Origin: Syntrophotalea carbinolica DSM 2380
GTDB taxonomy: Bacteria > Desulfobacterota > Desulfuromonadia > Desulfuromonadales > Syntrophotaleaceae
Assembly (NCBI RefSeq): GCF_000012885.1
Contig: NC_007498.2
Location: forward strand, 2,946,001 to 3,010,000
Direction: 5' to 3'
Length of the DNA stretch: 64,000 nucleotides
Position numbers and translations under genes: made by a program. The notes under the pieces are model-generated. The model was not told the DNA's origin. It saw only the letters and a program-made list of their open reading frames with translations, and ran no database searches. Positions 1-7,576 of the stretch are shown one piece after another (within the stretch, counting starts at the first letter, position 1; every line of letters begins with the position of its first letter).

Positions 1-5
1 ACCTA

Positions 6-1553
6 TTATAGTTCTCTGTTGATAGTGCCTTCCCAGGTGGAAACCCTGTCCTGATCACTGAGTTCCTCTGGAGATACCCACTTCGTGGTAACGGTCTTGG
101 TCTGGGTATAGAACTTGACCCCGTCGCGCCCCAGGCAGTGGAGATCGCCGAAGAAGGAGCGCTTATGGCCAGAGAAGGGGAAGAACGCCAAGGGCACCGG
201 AATACCGACGTTGATGCCGACCATGCCACCGTCAGTCCGACGGGCGAATTCCCTGGATTTATGGCCGTCGCGCGTAAAGATCGACGAACCGTTGGCGAAC
301 TCGTTGTTATTCATGATGGTGATGCCTTCTTCGAAGTCTTTAACCCGCTTGATGCTGACTACCGGGCCGAAGATCTCCTCATCGCCAACAACCATATCCG
401 GCTTGACGTTATCGAAGATGGTGGGACCGACGAAGTAGCCCTCTTCGCAGCCTTCGACGACGACTTCGCGACCGTCGAGCACCAGTTCGGCACCTTCTTC
501 AACACCCTTATTGATCATGTCGACAACGAACTTCTTCTGGCCGGCGCTTACCAGGGGACCAAGCTGGGTGGTTTCTTCGTAAGCCGGACCCATGGTCAAT
601 TCCTGGGCATACTTTTTCAGCAGGGCGACGAATTCGTCGGCGATGCAGTCCTCGACAACTACGGTCGGCAGAGCCATGCAGCGCTGACCGGCACAACCGA
701 AAGCCGAGTTGATAATCCGACGCGCAGACCAGTCCAAAGGAGCGTCGCGCAGTACCAGAGCATGGTTCTTGGCCTGGGTCAGGGCTTGCACCCGCTTACC
801 GCTTGCGGCGCCGGCCTGATAGATCTTCAGGCCGACGGGAGTGGAGCCAACAAAGGAGATGCCGCGGATGTCCGGGTGGGACAGCAGGTCAGTCAATTCG
901 TTACGGCTGCAAGTAATCAGATTGACGACGCCTTTGGGCAGGCCGGCTTCGATCAGCAGCTCGAGCAGACGCATGCTGGTCATCGGAACCAGGCTGGCAG
1001 ACTTCAGAACCACGGTGTTGCCGCAAGCAATGGCCAGGGGGATGAACCAGCCAAAGGGAATCATCGCCGGGAAGTTGTAGGGGGCGATGCCGAGAAAAAC
1101 ACCGACCGGCTCACGATAGAGCACCGAGTCGTGCCCGCGAGTAACCTCCATAGTGGAGTGACCCTGCATCTCCAGCGGTGCGGCGACAGCTACTTCGCAG
1201 GCCTCGACGACCTTGTGCACATCGCCGCGGGCTTCATTGAGGTTCTTGCCCATCTCGGTGGCAAGGATGGTGGCCAGCTCATCGAAATGGTCGTTGACCA
1301 GGTCGCGGAATTTGAACAGTATCTGGGTGCGAATCGCGGCCGGCTTGCTCGACCATCCGGGGAAGGCCGCCTTGGCAGACTGTACGGCAGCTTCAACTTC
1401 CTCGGTGGTGCAGCAGGGGGTTTCGGCAATCTGAACCCCGAGACTCGGGTTCATGATGGCCATGTACTTTTCGGTTTTCGAGTCTCTCCACTCGTTGTCG
1501 ATGCAATACTGCAGTCTTTTGATTTCAGGAGCCAGTTCTCTAGCTTCACCCAT
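6..1553 (-). CDS. Aldehyde dehydrogenase, CoA-acylating (methylmalonate-semialdehyde dehydrogenase type)
   Basis: Cytoplasmic NAD-dependent ALDH-superfamily enzyme of 515 aa, the usual MmsA length. The nucleophile is Cys292 in GCAGQRCMALPT, and the NAD-binding GSTPVG motif lies near residue 237. The segment where ordinary ALDHs carry the general-base Glu reads TQAKNHALVL, as in CoA-dependent MMSDH enzymes, so an acyl-CoA product is likely. Given two alcohol dehydrogenases and an AOR nearby, I infer a role in converting an aldehyde (such as acetaldehyde or propanal) to acyl-CoA rather than valine breakdown. The ATG at 1553 is preceded by AAGGGAGA. A copy of the regional upstream element lies about 107 nt before the start. 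Substrate is not readable from sequence. Confidence 0.85.
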   Translation of the reverse strand: MGEARELAPEIKRLQYCIDNEWRDSKTEKYMAIMNPSLGVQIAETPCCTTEEVEAAVQSAKAAFPGWSSKPAAIRTQILFKFRDLVNDHFDELATILATEMGKNLNEARGDVHKVVEACEVAVAAPLEMQGHSTMEVTRGHDSVLYREPVGVFLGIAPYNFPAMIPFGWFIPLAIACGNTVVLKSASLVPMTSMRLLELLIEAGLPKGVVNLITCSRNELTDLLSHPDIRGISFVGSTPVGLKIYQAGAASGKRVQALTQAKNHALVLRDAPLDWSARRIINSAFGCAGQRCMALPTVVVEDCIADEFVALLKKYAQELTMGPAYEETTQLGPLVSAGQKKFVVDMINKGVEEGAELVLDGREVVVEGCEEGYFVGPTIFDNVKPDMVVGDEEIFGPVVSIKRVKDFEEGITIMNNNEFANGSSIFTRDGHKSREFARRTDGGMVGINVGIPVPLAFFPFSGHKRSFFGDLHCLGRDGVKFYTQTKTVTTKWVSPEELSDQDRVSTWEGTINREL

Positions 1554-1653
1554 TGCGGTTCTCCCTTCAGTTTTTGAATATTACCGTCTCGTAGTCACGA
1601 GAGGCTTTCAGGTTTATGTCGCCGACATCCATTGCCGACATCCATACATTCAA

Positions 1654-1670
1654 TTGTTTGGCTATTTTTT
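1654..1670 (-). promoter_or_regulatory. Shared upstream element, copy for the aldehyde dehydrogenase gene
   Basis: In gene orientation the site reads AAATAGCCAAACAATTG. It matches the element found before the other island genes, but at the expected 18-19 nt distance only a poor -35 (TGTCGG) is seen. The promoter core is therefore weak or atypical. Between element and gene lies a direct repeat of GCCGACATCCAT (1621-1644). Confidence 0.6.
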
Positions 1671-1679
1671 TCAACCGAT

Positions 1680-1698
1680 AAAAAACACTCCTAGAGTG
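1680..1698 (-). terminator. Rho-independent terminator of the alcohol dehydrogenase gene
   Basis: On the minus strand a short hairpin CACTC-TAG-GAGTG overlaps the stop codon of the dehydrogenase and runs into TTTTTTATC. It separates this gene from the downstream aldehyde dehydrogenase promoter element. Confidence 0.6.
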
Positions 1699-2854
1699 CT
1701 GCCCGATAAAGCTCGATAATCTCCCCCTTAGAAGGCTTGCGCGGATTGTTGCCCGGGCTGCCGCTGGCGATGGCATCCTCGGCCATCTTCTCTACCACTG
1801 GCTCCAGCTTCTCGCTGGTAACGCCCAGCTCGCTAAGGGTCGGCACTTCCAGCATTCTGATCAAATTCTTAACCCTTTCGGCGCCGACTTTGGCGACCCC
1901 CATGGTGTCCTGACTACCGTTTTCGACCCCCATGGCCCTGGCAATATCAGCATAACGCTGAGGATTACCCTCAAGCGAATAGTCCATGACAACACCCAAC
2001 AGACAGGCGTTGGAAACACCATGGGGTACATGAAAATTGGCGCCAATCGGCCGAGACATGCCATGCACCAGGGCTACGGAGGCATTGGAGAAAGCAATCC
2101 CGGCCTGCAACGAGCCCAACATGGTGTTCGCCCGAGCCTCGCGATTCCGTGGATCGCCCCAAGCCAGGAGCAGGTTCCCGCTGATCAGCTTGATGGCAGA
2201 AAGAGCCAGCACATCGGTCATCGGTTGAGCCTTGACCGAGACGTAGGCTTCGATAGCATGAGTCAGAGCATCTAGCCCGGTAGCGGCGGTCAATTTCCGC
2301 GGCAGATTCAAGGTCAACAGAGGATCGACGATGGCGATCCGCGGCATGAGAAACGGGCTGCCAATCAGCATCTTAACGTCCCGACTCGTATCGGTGATAA
2401 TGGTGAACATGGTGGCTTCGCTGCCTGTACCGGCAGTAGTCGGTACGGCCATCAGTGGCACCCCAGGCACGGTGAACTTGTCCAACCCCATGTAATCTTC
2501 GATCTTGCCGGGGTTGGTTGCCATGATACTGACGGCCTTGGCCGCATCGATGGGGCTGCCGCCACCGCAAGCTACAATGCAATCACACTGCTCTTCTTTG
2601 AGCATCTGCAAACCGGTTTTGACATGCGACAGATCAGGCTCGGAATTCACGCCGTCAAATACGACAACCTCGACACCACTATCGTGCAGAGATTTGACCA
2701 CCGGATCGATAGCGCCGACTTCTGCTAGCACCTTGTCGGTCATCAACAGGGCCTTACGCGCCCCAAGGCGCTTGGCCTCCGGCCCAGTATTGTCAGCGGC
2801 CTCTTCGCCGAAATGAACGGTGGAAGGTGTACGAAACGGACGGGATGGAATCAT
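1691..2854 (-). CDS. Iron-containing alcohol dehydrogenase (group III)
   Basis: NAD(P)-dependent Fe-ADH of 387 aa, full length for the family. The dinucleotide-binding GGGSPIDAAKAV segment and the conserved PTTAGTGSEAT block are present. The metal ligands are in GLDALTHAIEAY (Asp, His) and in the later HGMSRPIGANFHVPHG stretch (two His). It would interconvert a primary alcohol or diol and the aldehyde in the cytoplasm. The start has a strong AAGGAGG eight nt upstream. The gene is monocistronic, with its own element-type promoter and terminator. It differs clearly from the second Fe-ADH at 5.7 kb, so the two are paralogues rather than a recent duplication. Confidence 0.92.
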   Translation of the reverse strand: MIPSRPFRTPSTVHFGEEAADNTGPEAKRLGARKALLMTDKVLAEVGAIDPVVKSLHDSGVEVVVFDGVNSEPDLSHVKTGLQMLKEEQCDCIVACGGGSPIDAAKAVSIMATNPGKIEDYMGLDKFTVPGVPLMAVPTTAGTGSEATMFTIITDTSRDVKMLIGSPFLMPRIAIVDPLLTLNLPRKLTAATGLDALTHAIEAYVSVKAQPMTDVLALSAIKLISGNLLLAWGDPRNREARANTMLGSLQAGIAFSNASVALVHGMSRPIGANFHVPHGVSNACLLGVVMDYSLEGNPQRYADIARAMGVENGSQDTMGVAKVGAERVKNLIRMLEVPTLSELGVTSEKLEPVVEKMAEDAIASGSPGNNPRKPSKGEIIELYRAAL

Positions 2855-2956
2855 GGTTGTGCCTCCTTAATCTGTGTCTACCTGGCCCTCCCGGAACGGC
2901 CAGCTGTGCAACACTATAAAAGCCTGAGACCCGAATAGGTCTTTCTCTTGAGTATA

Positions 2957-3011
2957 TTCTTACAACAACAACCGTGGCGGGTCAAGCAAAATTACAAATA
3001 TATGGCTATTT
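2957..3011 (-). promoter_or_regulatory. Element-type promoter of the alcohol dehydrogenase gene
   Basis: In gene orientation AAATAGCCATATAT (GGCTATTT core at 3004-3011 on the plus strand) is followed after 18 nt by -35 TTGACC (2980-2985), and after a further 17 nt by a weak -10 TAAGAA (2957-2962). The geometry matches the other copies in this window. The leader would be about 96 nt. Confidence 0.65.
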
Positions 3012-3132
3012 ATTTTTATTGCACTAGAATCGCTTAAAATTACAGAGTTTTTTATCTATTAAATTTACCGCCGTTAGAAGCCTATAGTGCATTTCGGAGA
3101 CACGGCCCAGCATTTTTACCCCTTGCAAATGC

Positions 3133-3163
3133 GAACAGGGAGGACACCTGCACCCCCCTGTTC
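3133..3163 (-). terminator. Possible hairpin downstream of the CMD-family gene
   Basis: Inverted repeat GAACAGGG / CCCTGTTC with a 15-nt loop, 38 nt past the stop at 3201. There is no clear T-run after it on the minus strand, so terminator function is uncertain. The rest of 2855-3200 holds the dehydrogenase promoter and AT-rich sequence without a gene. Confidence 0.3.
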
Positions 3164-3200
3164 ATAACTCCGTCTTGTCAAATAGGACCTCAGCTACACT

Positions 3201-3524
3201 TTATGTAAGGCATCCACAGGCAACATCGCCGGCAACGATCTCTGCCCAACCCTCCAGCACATCATGGGTCCAGCAGTCATCGGCACCAGACGCTTCGCGC
3301 ATCACTAGGGCCAGGATATAGGCCAACTCCTGAACCGTAGCACCGGCATCCAGCGCACCCTTGAAATGTTTCAGTACGCAAGGTTTCGAGCGGGCCTTGA
3401 TGGACACGGCGAAACAGATGTACTGATAGGTTTTTTCGTCAATAAAACGCTTTTGCCGATACAACTCATCGGTCTTATCCAGTAATTCTACAAATTCGGG
3501 GAAAAACTTAGCCAACAAACGCAT
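3201..3524 (-). CDS. Carboxymuconolactone decarboxylase (AhpD-like) family protein
   Basis: A 107-aa all-helical CMD/AhpD-type protein. The signature region KARSKPCVLKHFKGALDAG resembles the AhpD CxxC-x3-H motif, but only the second Cys (with the following His) is present; the first position is Ser/Lys. Extra Cys residues occur elsewhere (YICFAV, GADDCWTHD, VACGCLT). It cannot work by the classical CxxC disulfide, so the activity is unknown. AAGGAG precedes the ATG. It is the last gene of a minus-strand set with the DUF190 protein and the membrane protein, which suggests co-transcription. Confidence 0.75.
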   Translation of the reverse strand: MRLLAKFFPEFVELLDKTDELYRQKRFIDEKTYQYICFAVSIKARSKPCVLKHFKGALDAGATVQELAYILALVMREASGADDCWTHDVLEGWAEIVAGDVACGCLT

Positions 3525-3655
3525 ACTTACTCCTTATGGCGAAATACTCAAGCCTGCCCGCCAATAGACTGCGCGAATTTCACCTGAAAAATAACCCCGG
3601 TGCTGCGGCAGCCGAAAACTTGTAAAGCCCTCAGACTAAACACCGGGCCCAGAAA

Positions 3656-3997
3656 CTAAAATTCGCAAACGTTATGCACAACCTCGGCATCCATAGTTAC
3701 CATGGCACCGGCAGTGACCATTTTCTTGAGAATGGGTACCAATTTACCTATCTTTTCTTCGGTATCGATGAACTCGATGACCATGGGCTGACATTTGGAA
3801 ATAGTCAGACTCGGAACAGAAGTCCTGCAGATCTCGCAGCAAAATCCGGATCCTTCGATCCCCCGGAAGACCATGGAACCAGCCAGACCGTGCTCGAAGG
3901 CCTTTTCCACTATGACTTCATAGAGAGGCTTACCTCCCAACTGCTTGGTTTCATTGAGGTAAATTCTCAACAACTTGCCTTTTCCTTCATTGCTCAT
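3656..3997 (-). CDS. DUF190 family PII-like protein
   Basis: The 113-aa protein shows the DUF190 pattern: LRIYLNE at the N-terminus, GKPLYEVIVEKAFEHGLAG, VFRGIEGSG and VIEFIDTEEKIGKLVP. The family has a ferredoxin-like fold related to PII signalling proteins and often sits beside membrane transport genes. This copy is unusually Cys-rich (GFCCEICR, SKCQP, HNVCEF), which could suggest metal or redox sensing. GGGAG lies six nt before the ATG. The neighbouring polytopic membrane protein is the obvious candidate partner, by analogy with PII-transporter pairs; this is inference. Confidence 0.8.
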   Translation of the reverse strand: MSNEGKGKLLRIYLNETKQLGGKPLYEVIVEKAFEHGLAGSMVFRGIEGSGFCCEICRTSVPSLTISKCQPMVIEFIDTEEKIGKLVPILKKMVTAGAMVTMDAEVVHNVCEF

Positions 3998-4109
3998 ATC
4001 GAACTCCCTAAGCTCTTGAATATTTGTTTAAACAACCTAAATTTCACGACGAACTCGGCATTCAGAAAAATTTCTCAACCCATACGCTTCCAAGCTGGAG
4101 CTTAAGCTG

Positions 4110-5099
4110 TTAATTGAAAAACTTGCCGAGGTTCAAAAACTCGGGCTTGAACAATATATTCATTATGAAGGTTGAAAGGGCAATCCCCGCAGCAGGCGGA
4201 TCAAGATGGTTGCTACCGTGGTTGTAGAACATGCGCGCCGTCAACTCTTCGACGAATGCGCCGCCAATACCAAAGATCATGGCCATCACCAGGGAACCGG
4301 TCTGCAGATACCCCCAAGCCCCCATGATAGCCATACAGTGGGTTACCGGAGATTTCTGGGTGGTGCCCTGACCGAAGTTGAGCATGGTCAACATGATAGC
4401 GGAAAGCCCCCAGCAGAAGATCAACGGCGCTACGAAGGCAGCAGCGTCACTCACCATGCCCTGTGCGGCCAACGGCTCCAGGTATTCGCGAAAACCCATG
4501 GCCACACCGCCCGACAACAGGCCCATGCCGGCGCCGAGGGCCAACAGACGGGACGGCGGCGACATCCAACCGACCCAGGAAATGGCGTAGCCATTGGTTT
4601 TCAACCAGCCGTGCTCCCTGATCGACTCCATGTTGCCCCAGGGCGCCTCTTTCTGGAACAGGCCGCGGGCCAACCATATATTGATACAGATCGACAGGGC
4701 CAGCATGTCAAACTCCTTGACCAGGGGAACCTTGCCCAACAGCGGCACGATTACCAGGCCGAAAACGGCCGATACACCGCCAACCACCAGCACGTCCCAT
4801 GAAGTATCGACCAGAGGCGACAGGATATCCTTGGCCGCCCCAGAGGGGTGATTCTTCTTGAAACCGGCGGCGTAGGTCGAAGCAACAACCCCGGCAACAA
4901 AGCCTCCGGTATGGGGTCCGAAGATCGGCCCCAGACCGACCTGCAGCAGCAGAAAATCAGGACCGCCGCCCAGTACTACCAGGCAGCCCAACATGGTCAG
5001 CAGACCACACAGACAGAAAGACCACAGTGCGCCGAGACTGGCACCGAACATGCCGCCCCCGAAGGCCAACAAAATGGCGTTCAAACTCCAGGCATCCAT
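4110..5099 (-). CDS. Polytopic membrane protein of unknown function
   Basis: A 329-aa protein with about eight hydrophobic segments. Gly-rich helices are LAFGGGMFGASLGALWSF at the N-terminus and IMGAWGYLQTGSLVMAMIFGIGGAF near residue 280. Two polar-containing motifs, LGPIFGPHTGGFVAGV and LNFGQGTTQKSPVTHC, sit in comparable places in the two halves and hint at an inverted-repeat carrier fold. I do not recognise a named transporter family with confidence. GGAGG precedes the ATG by seven nt. It is followed by the DUF190 and CMD-family genes on the same strand. A permease controlled by the PII-like neighbour is a reasonable guess only. Confidence 0.6.
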   Translation of the reverse strand: MDAWSLNAILLAFGGGMFGASLGALWSFCLCGLLTMLGCLVVLGGGPDFLLLQVGLGPIFGPHTGGFVAGVVASTYAAGFKKNHPSGAAKDILSPLVDTSWDVLVVGGVSAVFGLVIVPLLGKVPLVKEFDMLALSICINIWLARGLFQKEAPWGNMESIREHGWLKTNGYAISWVGWMSPPSRLLALGAGMGLLSGGVAMGFREYLEPLAAQGMVSDAAAFVAPLIFCWGLSAIMLTMLNFGQGTTQKSPVTHCMAIMGAWGYLQTGSLVMAMIFGIGGAFVEELTARMFYNHGSNHLDPPAAGIALSTFIMNILFKPEFLNLGKFFN

Positions 5100-5256
5100 A
5101 ACTATCCTCCATTTTATGACATCCGTTTATAGCAAGAGCTCCATACAAAAAAGGGTCCTTGCTAAAAAAACAGCCTGTCATCGACTGTGCCAACCACCGT
5201 TCCCACTCAGGCACAGGATGCAAGCTCTTCCACAATCCCCGGCTCGATTATGCTTG

Positions 5257-5557
5257 CTACAAACCGCAAAGGGCTTCGACCTTTTCCCTGACCATCCAGC
5301 CGGAACTGCCTAACTGACGAACAAAGCGCTGCACCAGGGCGATCGCATCCGACCCGCCAAGAACCTTGACAACCGTCGGCTGGCCTCCCGAATTACGATT
5401 ACCCATCGGACGGGAATAAACCCACACCGCTGTCAAACCATAGCCGTCGAGCTCTTTGACCCGGCCGACTATCAACTCGTAAAAAGGCCCGCCCCCCCAT
5501 CAACCCATCGTTCCAGGCATAAACCTTCAGGAGCTCTGCATGTTCCTTCATACGCAT
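5257..5557 (-). pseudogene. Frameshifted small gene (about 99 aa if repaired), function unknown
   Basis: Two overlapping minus-strand frames make one sensible protein if one G is dropped from the G7 tract at about 5496-5502. The N-terminal half runs from MRMKEHAELLKVYAWNDGL into the tract; the C-terminal half runs from GGGPFYELIVGRVKELDGYG to a terminal EALCGL. The start at 5557 has TGAGGAG nine nt upstream. The break could be a true frameshift mutation, a phase-variable or slippery homopolymer, or a base-calling error. No family recognised. It lies between the Fe-ADH terminator and the membrane-protein gene. Confidence 0.55.
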
Positions 5558-5609
5558 ACCCGTTGTGCTCCTCAGTCCAAGGTTCTTTGCAAGCGCCCTC
5601 AAAATAGAA

Positions 5610-5641
5610 GTGGCACCTTCGCACTGTAGCGGAGGTGCCAC
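5610..5641 (-). terminator. Hairpin terminator after the second Fe-ADH
   Basis: Perfect 9-bp stem GTGGCACCT / AGGTGCCAC with additional pairing toward the loop, 14 nt past the dehydrogenase stop codon, followed on the minus strand by TTCTATTTTG. The same GTGGCACC stem core recurs in the hairpin at 9186-9218. Confidence 0.55.
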
Positions 5642-5654
5642 CATTTGATACTAA

Positions 5655-6806
5655 TTACATGGCGTTCTTGAACAGTTGGATAATGTCTTCGACCTTACCG
5701 ACACGCGGGTTGGTACCTGCGTTGCCATCCTGCATGGCCAGCTTGGCCATCGGCTCGAGGTCGGACTCCTTGACGCCCAGATCAGCAAGATGCTGAGGGA
5801 TGCCAACGTCGATGGACAAGCGCACGATGGCATCGATGGCTTTTTCAGCAGCTTCCATCTTGCCGAGGCCGTCGATATTTTCGCCCATAGCTTCAGCAAT
5901 ATCGGCGAATTTCTCGGGGTTGACCATCAGATTGTAGCGTTCGATGTGCGGCAGCAGAACGGCGTTGGCGATGCCGTGAGGCATGTCAAGCAGGCCGCCC
6001 AACTGATGAGCCATGGCGTGAACGTAGCCGAGGCCAGCGTTGTTGAAGGCCATCCCGGCGAGCAGGGAACCGTAAGCCATGCCTTCGCGGGCTTCGAGAT
6101 CTTCGCCGTTGGCCACAGCCCGACGCAGGTATTTGCCGATCAGCTTTATGGCGTGAATAGCCACGGCGTCGGTAGCCGGATTGGCATCTTTGGTCACGTA
6201 ACACTCAACAGCGTGGGTAAGAGCATCCATGCCGGTGGCTGCGGTAAGCCCGGCTGGCTTGGCTACCATCAACTCGGGATCATTGATAGATACTTTGGGC
6301 AGATTGCGCCAGCTCACGATAACAAACTTGACCTTCTTGGCGGTATTGGTGATGACACAGTGGCGAGTAACTTCACTGGCAGTACCTGCGGTCGTGTTCA
6401 CCGCGATAATGGGCGGCAACTCATTGGTCAGCGTCTCAATTCCGGCATAGTCTTCATAAAGATCGCCCTCATGCGTTGCAGCAATGCCAATACCCTTGCC
6501 GCAGTCATGAGAGCTGCCACCGCCAACGGTAACGATCAGATCGCAGTTTTCGGATTTGTAGATTTTCAGACCGGCAGCGACATTGGTATCCTTGGGATTA
6601 GGCTCGACACCATCGTAAACCGCGAATTCAACCCCCGATGAGGTCAGAGTATCTTTTACTTTGGAAACGGGACCGCCCTCGAGCTTGGCAAGAAAACCGT
6701 CACAGACAATGAGCGCCTTGGTACCAAACATCGCAGCCCTGGGACCTGTTTCAGCTACAGTACCGGCACCAATGAAGTTTACCGCGGGACACAAAAAGTC
6801 AGCCAT
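5655..6806 (-). CDS. Iron-containing alcohol dehydrogenase (second paralogue)
   Basis: A 383-aa Fe-ADH. Motifs are GGGSSHDCGKGIGI (dinucleotide site), NTTAGTASEVTRHCVI, and the metal-ligand segments GMDALTHAVECY and HAMAHQLGGLLDMPHG. It belongs to the methanol/1,3-propanediol dehydrogenase-like group and would oxidise a short alcohol or reduce the aldehyde in the cytoplasm. GAAGGAGGAAG precedes the ATG. It is transcribed alone, from a long AT-rich region carrying two copies of the shared upstream element, and ends at a hairpin. Alcohol specificity cannot be read from sequence. Confidence 0.92.
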   Translation of the reverse strand: MADFLCPAVNFIGAGTVAETGPRAAMFGTKALIVCDGFLAKLEGGPVSKVKDTLTSSGVEFAVYDGVEPNPKDTNVAAGLKIYKSENCDLIVTVGGGSSHDCGKGIGIAATHEGDLYEDYAGIETLTNELPPIIAVNTTAGTASEVTRHCVITNTAKKVKFVIVSWRNLPKVSINDPELMVAKPAGLTAATGMDALTHAVECYVTKDANPATDAVAIHAIKLIGKYLRRAVANGEDLEAREGMAYGSLLAGMAFNNAGLGYVHAMAHQLGGLLDMPHGIANAVLLPHIERYNLMVNPEKFADIAEAMGENIDGLGKMEAAEKAIDAIVRLSIDVGIPQHLADLGVKESDLEPMAKLAMQDGNAGTNPRVGKVEDIIQLFKNAM

Positions 6807-6973
6807 TTCTTCCTCCTTCGTTGTTGTAGATATCCGGCCACCAGCACAAGTGGTGGCTCCTCCTCACATTCACTCCAGGCGCTTCTTCCTCTTGTTCCCC
6901 CGAACCGTCGCGACCCCTTCACTGCCACTCAGAAAAAGCCTCCCGTGGAGCACATGCAATCTTTAAAATATTT

Positions 6974-6981
6974 GGCTATTT
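6974..6981 (-). promoter_or_regulatory. Shared upstream element, proximal copy before the second Fe-ADH
   Basis: AAATAGCCAAATATTTT in gene orientation, 114 bp closer to the gene than the promoter-associated copy. No -35/-10 pair is present at the usual distance (the position reads ATGTGC), so it may be an auxiliary or repressing site inside the leader. Confidence 0.5.
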
Positions 6982-7039
6982 GTTTATTTTAAAAAAAATT
7001 TTCCCTGCAAGCTGTGCATCATCAATCCTTCGTATACAA

Positions 7040-7095
7040 TACATACAACAAGGCAAACACCTTTTCAACCAAATTTTTGAATGTTTTGGCTATTT
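7040..7095 (-). promoter_or_regulatory. Element-type promoter of the second Fe-ADH
   Basis: In gene orientation AAATAGCC (7088-7095) is followed after 19 nt by -35 TTGAAA (7063-7068), a 17-nt spacer and -10 TATGTA (7040-7045). The predicted leader is about 225 nt. The spacing agrees with the AOR copy. Confidence 0.7.
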
Positions 7096-7270
7096 TTTTA
7101 AAAACCATTGATTTCATAGAGTTTTCCGGGTCAACTTTTTTTGGAAATGAAACAGGGTTTATAACTAAACCATCCTCTGTGAGGGTCGGAACGCTTTCGG
7201 CCACCCACCTCAATGATGACACTGAAAGAATTGTCAGACCGCTGAAAAACAAGAATTTTCGACTTTGGAC

Positions 7271-7325
7271 AAATAACCAAATATATAATTTATTACTTGA
7301 CTAAGAAAAATGATGCCGATATCTT
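7271..7325 (+). promoter_or_regulatory. Element-type promoter of the porin gene
   Basis: Plus-strand copy AAATAACCAAATATAT (7271-7286) with an A for G change in the core. It is followed after exactly 18 nt by -35 TTGACT (7297-7302), then 17 nt and -10 TATCTT (7320-7325). This is the only copy that faces rightward. Confidence 0.7.
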
Positions 7326-7576
7326 TTATTCACGCCCCCTTCCCCATGTAACACCGTTCTAATCAGGCCTGCCCTCCCCCCAAAATCCCATAAAAATCAA
7401 AGGAGGTCTCAGACGAGAACCCAATGGAGAGGATTGTCCGGAACCGGGTGAATACCGGCTCAGATTGGACCGGCCCCGCCTAAAACAGCCCCGGCAATTC
7501 ATCCCGCATGCATGCGGTTTCTAAGGGAACGGCAAATTTTCAGAACATTACAGTTGAACTTATGTGGAGGTTGGAG
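7326..7576 (+). other. Long porin leader with possible 19-codon leader ORF
   Basis: If transcription starts near 7332 the leader is about 245 nt. It contains an AGGAGG (7401-7406) and a 19-codon ORF at 7424-7483, although the 17-nt gap between them is long for translation initiation. GC-rich inverted repeats (CCGG pairs near 7440-7475) and a perfect palindrome CCGCATGCATGCGG near 7507 also occur. I recognise no known riboswitch class here. Confidence 0.3.

Noticed and set aside
138-1577. Long plus-strand open frame of 479 codons
   Set aside because: It is the antisense shadow of the aldehyde dehydrogenase; composition is Gly/Asp/His-rich and no domain is visible.
6939-7035. Possible sigma54 promoter (TGCAC and TTGC near 7004-7020) before the second Fe-ADH
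   Set aside because: The spacing between the GG- and GC-type elements is wrong, and a sigma70-like pair with conserved geometry is present instead.
7014-7304. AT-rich open frames on both strands between the second Fe-ADH and the porin
   Set aside because: They overlap the promoter elements, have no ribosome sites and show no protein-like composition.
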